In this document: piece after piece, positions 1-5,250 of the stretch
Position numbering within the stretch: the first letter of the stretch is position 1
How the letters are laid out: every line of letters begins with the position of its first letter
Source: Mycobacterium sp.
GTDB taxonomy: Bacteria > Actinomycetota > Actinomycetes > Mycobacteriales > Mycobacteriaceae
DNA: 8,809 bases
NCBI GenBank assembly: GCA_029256565.1
Contig: JAQSXQ010000044.1
Span: forward strand, 1 to 8,809
Direction of reading: 5' to 3'
Program-made: the position numbers and the translations under genes
Notes under the pieces: generated by a model
Database searches by the model: none
Told to the model about the DNA's origin: nothing
Seen by the model: the letters and a program-made list of their open reading frames with translations, nothing else

Positions 1-109
1 CCGGGTCCTGGTCGAAGAATTCGCGCAGGTGCTTCGAGCCGATGGTCTCGTGGTGCCGGACCAATGCGTTCCACGCCGGAGTCGTCGAGATGTCTGAAAT
101 CTGCGCCAT
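1..109 (-). CDS. pgi: Glucose-6-phosphate isomerase, N-terminal fragment
   Basis: Only the first 36 codons are inside the window; the gene runs off the left edge. Read on the minus strand from the ATG at 109-107, the peptide begins MAQISDISTTPAWNALVRHH and continues through the stretch ETIGSKHLREFFDQDP. The pattern TPAW-x-ALxxHH followed by HLRxFFxxDP is the N-terminal signature of mycobacterial glucose-6-phosphate isomerase (compare M. tuberculosis Pgi, from memory). The enzyme interconverts glucose 6-phosphate and fructose 6-phosphate in the cytosol. The catalytic residues lie outside the window. The gene is divergent from the aldehyde dehydrogenase with 49 bp between the starts. A TAGGGT -10 element 6 nt before the ATG suggests a leaderless transcript; there is no convincing Shine-Dalgarno other than the AGGG inside that element. 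Confidence 0.88.
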   Translation of the reverse strand, partial: MAQISDISTTPAWNALVRHHETIGSKHLREFFDQDP

Positions 110-115
110 ATCCAA

Positions 116-121
116 ACCCTA
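116..121 (-). promoter_or_regulatory. Candidate -10 element of a leaderless pgi promoter
   Basis: On the minus strand the hexamer TAGGGT fits the mycobacterial TANNNT -10 consensus. It is separated from the pgi ATG by 6 nt (TTGGAT), which would place transcription start on or next to the A of the start codon. I see no matching -35 box at the usual distance. The assignment rests on motif and spacing only. Confidence 0.4.
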
Positions 122-158
122 ATGCGGGCGTCGAAACGAAGGTGTAAATGATGGATGT

Positions 159-1607
159 ATGGACACCAGCGCCCTCCTGAAGTCAGTTCCCACCGGCCTG
201 TGGATCGGCGGTGAGGAACGGAAGGGTAAATCGACCTTCGACGTGCTCGACCCCTCGAGTGACGAACCACTGATCAGCGTGGCCGACGCGACTGCGGAGG
301 ACGCCGTCGCCGCGCTGGACGCCGCGTGCGCAGTGCAGGCCGAGTGGGCCGCGACCGCGCCCCGCAAGCGCGGCGAGATCCTCCGGTCGGTGTTCGAGAC
401 CATCACCGATCGCGCCGACGACATCGCGGCCCTGATGACGCTCGAGATGGGCAAGGTGGTCGCCGAGAGCAAGGGCGAGGTGACCTACGGCGCCGAGTTC
501 TTCCGCTGGTTCGCCGAGGAGGCCGTGCGCATCGGCGGCCGCTACACCCCGAGCCCCGCGGGCACCGGCAGGATCATCGTCACGAAGCAGGCCGTGGGCC
601 CCTGCTACGCGATCACGCCGTGGAACTTCCCGTTGGCCATGGGCACCCGCAAGATGGGCCCGGCGTTCGCGGCCGGCTGCACGATGATCGTCAAGCCCGC
701 GCAGGAGACGCCGCTGACGATGCTGTACCTCGCGAAGCTGATGGACGAGGCAGGCCTGCCCAAGGGCGTGCTGTCGGTCCTGCCGACCAGTGATCCCGGC
801 GGGGTCACCAGCGCGCTGATCGACGACGGACGTTTGCGCAAGCTCACGTTCACCGGATCCACGGGCGTCGGAAAGGCACTGGTGAAGCAGTCGTCGGACA
901 AGTTGCTGCGCACCTCGATGGAGCTGGGTGGCAACGCGCCGTTCATCGTGTTCGACGACGCCGACGTCGATGCCGCGGTCGACGGTGCGATGCTCGCCAA
1001 GATGCGCAACGGCGGTGAGGCGTGCACCGCGGCCAACCGCTTCCACGTCGCGAACTCGCTCCGCGCGGAGTTCACCGAGAAGCTGGTCAAGCGCATGAGC
1101 GAGGTGAAGCTGGGCAACGGCCTCGACGAGTCGTCGACGCTGGGACCGCTGATCAACCAGAAGCAGCTCGACAAGGTGACCGAGCTGGTGTCCGACGCCG
1201 TGTCGCGCGGCGCGACGGTCGAGGTGGGTGGCGTGGCGCCGGACGGGCCGGGCAACTTCTACCCGGCGACCGTGCTCGCCGACGTCCCGACCGACGCGCG
1301 CATCCTCAAGGAGGAGGTCTTCGGGCCCGTCGCGCCGATCGCCGGCTTCGACACCGAGGAGGAGGGCATCGCCGCGGCCAACGACACCGAGTACGGGTTG
1401 GCGGCGTACGTCTACACGCAGTCGCTCGACCGGGCGCTGCGCGTGGCCGAGGCCATCGAGTCGGGCATGGTCGGCGTCAACCGCGGCGTGATCTCCGATG
1501 CGGCTGCTCCGTTCGGCGGCATCAAGGAGTCGGGCTTCGGCCGTGAGGGTGGCACCGAGGGCATCGAGGAGTACCTCGACACGAAGTACATCGCGTTGAC
1601 GAAGTAA
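159..1607 (+). CDS. NAD(P)-dependent aldehyde dehydrogenase, succinate-semialdehyde dehydrogenase type
   Basis: The 482-residue length is typical of the ALDH superfamily. Seen in the sequence: oxyanion-hole Asn156 in TPWNFP, the cofactor loop FTGSTGVGK from residue 231, general base Glu255 in MELGGNAP, and catalytic Cys289 in NGGEACTAANRF. The Asn-to-Cys (133) and Glu-to-Cys (34) distances equal those of classical ALDHs. Arg164 in TRKMGPAFAAGCT and the C-terminal PFGGIKESGFGREG...GIEEYLDTKY block resemble GabD-type enzymes, where the arginine holds the substrate carboxylate. Oxidation of succinate semialdehyde to succinate is therefore the best guess; a related semialdehyde is possible. The family cofactor-choice segment reads KPAQETP, so NAD or NADP is open. 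ATG 159 is the first in-frame start; no good Shine-Dalgarno precedes it, but AATGAT at 147-152 lies 6 nt upstream, so it may be leaderless. ModA follows after 3 bp. Confidence 0.85.
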   Translation: MDTSALLKSVPTGLWIGGEERKGKSTFDVLDPSSDEPLISVADATAEDAVAALDAACAVQAEWAATAPRKRGEILRSVFETITDRADDIAALMTLEMGKVVAESKGEVTYGAEFFRWFAEEAVRIGGRYTPSPAGTGRIIVTKQAVGPCYAITPWNFPLAMGTRKMGPAFAAGCTMIVKPAQETPLTMLYLAKLMDEAGLPKGVLSVLPTSDPGGVTSALIDDGRLRKLTFTGSTGVGKALVKQSSDKLLRTSMELGGNAPFIVFDDADVDAAVDGAMLAKMRNGGEACTAANRFHVANSLRAEFTEKLVKRMSEVKLGNGLDESSTLGPLINQKQLDKVTELVSDAVSRGATVEVGGVAPDGPGNFYPATVLADVPTDARILKEEVFGPVAPIAGFDTEEEGIAAANDTEYGLAAYVYTQSLDRALRVAEAIESGMVGVNRGVISDAAAPFGGIKESGFGREGGTEGIEEYLDTKYIALTK

Positions 1608-1610
1608 CGC

Positions 1611-2363
1611 GTGAGACCCCTCGCGGTCGCGACGGCGCTACTCGCCGCCGCGACGCTGGCCGCCGGGTGCGGTCAGGACACCGCTTCGCCGGACACCCTG
1701 ACGGTGTTCGCGGCGGCCTCGCTCAAGCAGTCGTTCACCCAGATCGGCGAGCAGTTCGAGGCCGACCACCCGGGGTCGACGGTCGACTTCTCGTTCGCGG
1801 GCTCGTCGGACCTGGTGACTCAGCTGACCCAGGGTGCGTCGGCCGACGTCTTCGCCTCGGCGGACACGAAGAACATGGACAAGGCGGCGCAGGCGGACCT
1901 GCTGGCCGGCGAGCCCGTCGACTTCGCGAGCAACGTCCTCACCATCGCCGTCGCGCCGGGCAACCCGGAGGGCATCGCCACGTTCGGTGACCTCGCCCGA
2001 CCCGGGCTCGACGTCGTCACGTGCGCACCGCAGGTGCCGTGCGGCGCCGCGACCGAGACCATCGAGCAGGCGACCGGCGTGCGGCTGGCACCGGTCAGCG
2101 AGGAGTCATCGGTGACCGACGTGCTCGGCAAGGTGACGTCGGGGCAGGCCGACGCCGGGCTGGTCTACGTCACCGACGTCGCAGGCTCGGGCGGCAAGGT
2201 GGCTGCCGTGGACTTCCCCGAGGCCGCCGACGCCGTCAACACCTATCCGATCGCGACGCTGAAGGACTCGTCGAACGCCGAGTTGGCGCAGGCGTTCGTC
2301 GACTTCGTCACCGGCGAGAAGGGCCGGAAGGTGCTGGGCGACGCGGGCTTCGGCACGCCCTGA
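1611..2363 (+). CDS. modA: Molybdate ABC transporter substrate-binding lipoprotein ModA
   Basis: The 250-residue protein starts with GTG 1611, preceded by GAAG at 1601-1604. A short signal peptide ends in a lipobox-like AAGC, with Cys20 as the predicted lipidated residue. The mature part reads as a ModA-type group II binding protein: VFAAASLKQSF (Ser37), FAGSSDLVTQLTQGASADVFASAD (Ser65/Ser66), VTDVLGKVTSGQADAGLVYVTD and Tyr212 in the block NTYPIATLKD, which correspond to the oxyanion-contact segments of ModA. Two cysteines, 138 and 144, could form a disulfide outside the membrane. It resembles M. tuberculosis ModA (Rv1857) closely, from memory, but that gene stands beside modB and modC, whereas here the upstream neighbour is an aldehyde dehydrogenase 3 bp away and no permease or ATPase gene is in the window. 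It must therefore use a transporter encoded elsewhere or bind a related oxyanion such as tungstate. Confidence 0.87.
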   Translation: MRPLAVATALLAAATLAAGCGQDTASPDTLTVFAAASLKQSFTQIGEQFEADHPGSTVDFSFAGSSDLVTQLTQGASADVFASADTKNMDKAAQADLLAGEPVDFASNVLTIAVAPGNPEGIATFGDLARPGLDVVTCAPQVPCGAATETIEQATGVRLAPVSEESSVTDVLGKVTSGQADAGLVYVTDVAGSGGKVAAVDFPEAADAVNTYPIATLKDSSNAELAQAFVDFVTGEKGRKVLGDAGFGTP

Positions 2364-2366
2364 AGG

Positions 2367-2675
2367 CTAGTGCCCGAGGCGCCCGCGGCCGAGGCGCAGC
2401 AGCAGCATCGCCAGGTCCTTGCCCTCGGGGCCGAGCACGCTGTAGCGCTCGATGACCTTCATCTCGCGGCTGTGCACCAGGCGGGTGCCGCCGGAGGCCA
2501 TCCGCGCCTTGCCGATGATCTTCGAGACCTCCGCGCGCCGCGCGACGGCCGTGATGATCTCGGCGTCGAGCCGGTCGATCTCCTGGCGGAGGTCGTCGAT
2601 GTCTGGTGTGGGTTCTGCGTCAACGCTCATGATGTGTGGCTCCGAATCGTCGTCTCGGGTGGATTGTGGTCTCAT
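2367..2675 (-). CDS. Chorismate mutase, intracellular AroQ-delta type
   Basis: This is a small all-helical chorismate mutase that converts chorismate to prephenate, the committed step to Phe and Tyr. In 102-residue numbering, Arg30 (DDLRQEIDRLDAEI), Arg47 (RRAEVSK), Arg58 (GKARMASGGTRLVHSRE), Val67 and Arg70 occupy the places of the active-site residues of M. tuberculosis Rv0948c. The C-terminus RLGRGRLGH is the same tail that in Rv0948c contacts DAHP synthase, which activates the otherwise sluggish mutase and brings it under aromatic amino acid feedback. Two starts are possible: ATG 2675 (GAGG at 2687-2690) and ATG 2630, which has the better Shine-Dalgarno (GGAG at 2640-2643) and gives 87 residues. 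I chose the longer one because M. tuberculosis also has MRP at that point and a Met at residue 16. The upstream leader has a peptide ORF and terminator hairpin. The stop codon lies 3 bp from the convergent modA stop. Confidence 0.93.
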   Translation of the reverse strand: MRPQSTRDDDSEPHIMSVDAEPTPDIDDLRQEIDRLDAEIITAVARRAEVSKIIGKARMASGGTRLVHSREMKVIERYSVLGPEGKDLAMLLLRLGRGRLGH

Positions 2676-2691
2676 CCGGTTTCGGGCCTCA

Positions 2692-2736
2692 CGAGAGAAG
2701 AAGAGCCCCGGATCCGGAAGCGGACCGCGGGGCTCT
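2692..2736 (-). terminator. Rho-independent-type terminator hairpin in the chorismate mutase leader (attenuator arms 3 and 4)
   Basis: On the minus strand AGAGCCCCG (2736-2728) pairs perfectly with CGGGGCTCT (2710-2702). After a one-base bulge (C2727), GGTCCG (2726-2721) pairs with CGGATC (2716-2711) with one G-U, closing a CUUC tetraloop. The result is a 15-bp, very GC-rich stem followed by UCUUCUCUC. On the plus strand the same stem is followed by GGGAAAGC, so the U-rich side points to the minus strand, toward chorismate mutase. It starts 10 nt after the leader-peptide stop codon and ends about 16 nt before the ATG at 2675, so it would stop transcription before the gene rather than after one. 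Confidence 0.8.
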
Positions 2737-2746
2737 GGGAAAGCAG

Positions 2747-2806
2747 CTAGACCACGGACACCGGCGGCCGGTATCCGTAAAAAAATCGTCCCTGCGCTAC
2801 GAGCAC
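2747..2806 (-). CDS. Aromatic leader peptide (19 codons) preceding chorismate mutase
   Basis: The minus-strand ORF from GTG 2806 to TAG 2747 encodes MLVAQGRFFYGYRPPVSVV. The Phe-Phe-Tyr-Gly-Tyr core (codons 8-12: TTT TTT TAC GGA TAC) is what a Phe/Tyr-sensing leader peptide should contain, and chorismate mutase supplies exactly those two amino acids. The TTT codons stand out because the flanking genes write Phe as TTC wherever I read them. The control codons overlap arm 1 of the hairpin at 2754-2778, and the stop lies 10 nt before the terminator hairpin. No Shine-Dalgarno stands at a usable distance from GTG 2806, so it may be translated leaderlessly. The same frame is open further upstream: a TTG at 2842 would give 31 codons including two consecutive Trp codons. 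Expression and start are inferred; the ORF, codons and hairpins are seen directly. Confidence 0.7.
   Translation of the reverse strand: MLVAQGRFFYGYRPPVSVV
2754..2778 (-). promoter_or_regulatory. Attenuator hairpin 1:2 overlapping the leader-peptide control codons
   Basis: On the minus strand ACGGATACCGG (2778-2768) pairs with CCGGTGTCCGT (2764-2754) over 11 positions, with a single U-G wobble and a CCG loop. Arm 1 contains the end of the Tyr-Gly-Tyr codons. Arm 2 can alternatively pair downstream: CCGTGG (2757-2752) with CCGCGG (2730-2725), and CCGG (2764-2761) with CCGG (2717-2714). That would consume part of the terminator stem, as an antiterminator does. The run of seven T upstream of the hairpin (seven A on the plus strand) rules out a simple terminator in either direction. 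Confidence 0.65.
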
Positions 2807-2812
2807 GGATCG

Positions 2813-2842
2813 AGTGTGCCACCAACTCCCGCGTCCGCGCAA
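2813..2842 (-). promoter_or_regulatory. Weak candidate promoter for the chorismate mutase leader transcript
   Basis: On the minus strand TTGCGC (2842-2837) and CACACT (2818-2813) are 18 nt apart, and the latter is 6 nt from GTG 2806. This spacing would give a leaderless transcript beginning at the leader-peptide start codon. The match to consensus is poor (3 of 6 in each box), so this is a placement guess, not a firm call. Confidence 0.25.
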
Positions 2843-2884
2843 AGCCCTATTCGGCGGGTATGCCGCAGTGTCCCCGGGCAGCGG

Positions 2885-2890
2885 TAAGTT
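2885..2890 (+). promoter_or_regulatory. Candidate -10 element of uvrD1
   Basis: TAAGTT fits TANNNT and lies 10 nt before the uvrD1 ATG at 2901, predicting a leader of only a few nucleotides. The only Shine-Dalgarno-like string, AGAG at 2892-2895, is weak, which fits leaderless or near-leaderless translation. No clear -35 box is visible. Confidence 0.35.
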
Positions 2891-2900
2891 CAGAGACGCT

Positions 2901-5216
2901 ATGTCGATCGCCACCGAAACAGATCAGCTCCTCGACGGACTGAATCCTCAGCAGCGCCAAGCGGTCATCCACGAGGGGTCACCGCTGCTGATCGTCGCGG
3001 GCGCAGGGTCTGGCAAGACCGCGGTGCTCACCCGCCGCATCGCCTACCTGCTCGCCGCCCGCGACGTCGGGGTGGGCCAGGTGCTGGCCATCACGTTCAC
3101 CAACAAGGCGGCCGCCGAGATGCGCGAGCGTGTCGCCGGCCTGATCGGTCCGCGGGCGCGGTCGATGTGGGTGTCGACGTTCCACTCGACCTGCGTGCGG
3201 ATCCTGCGCAACCAGGCGTCGCTGCTGCCCGGCCTGAACTCGAACTTCTCGATCTACGACGCCGACGACTCACGCCGGCTGCTCATGATGATCGCCAAGG
3301 ACATGGGCCTCGACACCAAGAAGTACTCACCGCGGCTGCTGTCGACGAACATCTCCAACCTGAAGAACGAGCTGATCGACCCGGATCGCGCGGCGGCGGA
3401 ACTGAACGATTCCACCGACGAGCTGACCCGCATCGTGGCCGAGGTCTACTCCGAGTACCAGAAGCGGCTGCGTGCAGCGAACGCGCTCGACTTCGACGAC
3501 CTGATCGGGGAGACGGTCGCCGTCCTGCAGGCGTTCCCGCAGATCGCGCAGTACTACCGCCGACGGTTCCGGCACATCCTGGTCGACGAGTACCAGGACA
3601 CCAACCACGCCCAGTACATGCTGGTGCGCGAGCTGGTGGGCCACGACCTCAACGACGCCGAGGTACCGCCCGCCGAGCTGTGCGTGGTGGGCGACGCCGA
3701 CCAGTCGATCTACGCCTTCCGCGGCGCCACGATCCGCAACATCGAGGACTTCGAGCGCGACTACCCCAACGCGACGACGATCCTGCTCGAGCAGAACTAC
3801 CGCTCCACCCAGAACATCCTCAGCGCCGCGAACGCCGTGATCGCGCGCAACTCGGGCCGACGCGAGAAGCGGCTGTGGACCGACGCGGGGGAGGGTGAGC
3901 TGATCGTCGGCTACGTCGCCGACAACGAGCACGACGAGGCCCGCTTCGTGGCGAGCGAGATCGACGAGCTGTCCGACCGCGGGGACATCACCTACAACGA
4001 CGTCGCGGTCTTCTACCGCACCAACAACAACTCGCGCGCGCTCGAAGAGGTGTTCATCCGCGCCGGCATTCCCTACAAGGTGGTCGGCGGCGTCCGGTTC
4101 TACGAGCGCAAGGAGATTCGCGACATCGTCGCCTATCTGCGCGTCCTCGACAACCCGGGTGACGCGGTCAGCATGCGGCGCATCCTGAACACGCCGCGGC
4201 GCGGCATCGGGGACCGGGCGGAGGCGTGCGTCGCGGTCTACGCCGAGAACACCGGCGCCAGCTTCAACGACGCGCTGCAGGCGGCTGCCGAGGGTCGGGT
4301 GCCGATGCTGAACACCCGCTCGGAGAAGGCGATTGCCAGCTTCGTGGGCCTGCTCGACGAGTTGCGCGGCCTCCTCGACGGTGAGCTGGGCGAGCTGGTC
4401 GAGGCGGTGCTCGACCGCACCGGCTACCGCCGCGAACTCGAAGCGTCCAGTGATCCGCAGGACCTGGCACGGCTCGACAACCTCAACGAATTGGTCAGCG
4501 TCGCACACGAATTCAGCATCGACCTGGCCAACGCCGCCGCGCTGCGCGAGGAGGAGGGCGAGCCCGTCGACGAGGACGTGCCCGACACCGGCGTGCTGGC
4601 ACAGTTCCTCGAACGAGTGTCGCTGGTCGCCGACGCCGACGGGATCCCGGAGCACGGCGCGGGGGTCGTGACGATGATGACCCTGCACACCGCCAAGGGC
4701 CTCGAGTTCCCCGTCGTGTTCGTCACCGGCTGGGAGGACGGCATGTTCCCGCACATGCGCGCCCTCGGCGACCCCAACGAACTGTCCGAGGAACGCCGGC
4801 TGGCCTACGTCGGCATCACCCGGGCGCGGCAACGGCTGTACCTCAGCAGGGCCAAGGTGCGGTCGTCGTGGGGTCAGCCGATGCTGAACCCCGAGTCCCG
4901 GTTCCTGCGCGAGATCCCGCAGGAACTCATCGACTGGCGCCGCGTCGACACGCCGGCGTCGTCATACAGCGCACCGGTGAGCGGGGCGGGCCGCTTCGGC
5001 ACGCCGCGACCGTCGCCGTCGTCACGTCCCGGGGCCGCGCGGAACAAGCCGCTGATCGTGCTGGAGCCGGGCGACCGCGTCACGCACGACAAGTACGGGC
5101 TGGGCCGCGTCGAGGAGGTCTCGGGCATGGGGGAGTCGGCGATGTCGCTCATCGACTTCGGCAGCGCCGGTCGGGTCAAGCTCATGCACAACCACGCGCC
5201 GATCCAGAAGCTCTAG
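2901..5216 (+). CDS. uvrD1: ATP-dependent DNA helicase UvrD1 (superfamily 1A, UvrD/PcrA family)
   Basis: A 771-residue 3'-to-5' helicase of DNA repair; the mycobacterial enzyme unwinds efficiently with Ku and takes part in nucleotide excision repair. Motifs in order: Q motif LNPQQRQAV near the N-terminus, Walker A GAGSGKT (34-40, Lys39), motif Ia ITFTNKAAAEMRERV, Walker B VDEYQDT (from 228, Asp229-Glu230), motif III VVGDADQSIYAFRGA, motif IV LLEQNYRST, motif V TLHTAKGLEFPVVFVTG (from 594), motif VI EERRLAYVGITRAR (from 630). The 2B-region cysteine Cys443 (RAEACVAVYAENTG) aligns, by my count, with M. tuberculosis Cys451. A low-complexity linker (about 690-717) leads to a C-terminal Tudor-like domain (GDRVTHDKYGLGRVEEV, from 724). 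The frame is open upstream to 2814, but ATG 2901 gives the same length as the M. tuberculosis protein and leaves the extra 29 codons, which do not look like UvrD, out. It diverges from the chorismate mutase leader. Confidence 0.95.
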   Translation: MSIATETDQLLDGLNPQQRQAVIHEGSPLLIVAGAGSGKTAVLTRRIAYLLAARDVGVGQVLAITFTNKAAAEMRERVAGLIGPRARSMWVSTFHSTCVRILRNQASLLPGLNSNFSIYDADDSRRLLMMIAKDMGLDTKKYSPRLLSTNISNLKNELIDPDRAAAELNDSTDELTRIVAEVYSEYQKRLRAANALDFDDLIGETVAVLQAFPQIAQYYRRRFRHILVDEYQDTNHAQYMLVRELVGHDLNDAEVPPAELCVVGDADQSIYAFRGATIRNIEDFERDYPNATTILLEQNYRSTQNILSAANAVIARNSGRREKRLWTDAGEGELIVGYVADNEHDEARFVASEIDELSDRGDITYNDVAVFYRTNNNSRALEEVFIRAGIPYKVVGGVRFYERKEIRDIVAYLRVLDNPGDAVSMRRILNTPRRGIGDRAEACVAVYAENTGASFNDALQAAAEGRVPMLNTRSEKAIASFVGLLDELRGLLDGELGELVEAVLDRTGYRRELEASSDPQDLARLDNLNELVSVAHEFSIDLANAAALREEEGEPVDEDVPDTGVLAQFLERVSLVADADGIPEHGAGVVTMMTLHTAKGLEFPVVFVTGWEDGMFPHMRALGDPNELSEERRLAYVGITRARQRLYLSRAKVRSSWGQPMLNPESRFLREIPQELIDWRRVDTPASSYSAPVSGAGRFGTPRPSPSSRPGAARNKPLIVLEPGDRVTHDKYGLGRVEEVSGMGESAMSLIDFGSAGRVKLMHNHAPIQKL

Positions 5217-5250
5217 CGGCGGGCAGGAGCGCAGCGACCCGGGGATAGGC

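Noticed and set aside
2754..2785. Plus-strand terminator (hairpin followed by a seven-A run)
   Set aside because: A terminator needs a T-run after the stem; here the plus strand has A and the minus strand has its T-run before the stem. It fits the attenuator arm better.
2676..2825. In-frame upstream extension of chorismate mutase to 152 residues
   Set aside because: The extra 50 residues come from reading the leader-peptide region and terminator hairpin in a different frame; they do not resemble chorismate mutases, whose intracellular mycobacterial form is about 90-105 residues.
2814..2900. N-terminal extension of UvrD1 by 29 codons
   Set aside because: The extension has no UvrD character, crosses the divergent regulatory region, and the ATG at 2901 yields the length of the M. 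tuberculosis protein.
3327..4832. Minus-strand ORF of 501 codons inside uvrD1
   Set aside because: Antisense shadow of the helicase motifs; no start signals or known domain.
5217..5250. Bidirectional terminator between uvrD1 and the membrane protein gene
   Set aside because: No stem of useful length or T-rich tail is visible in these 34 bases on either strand.
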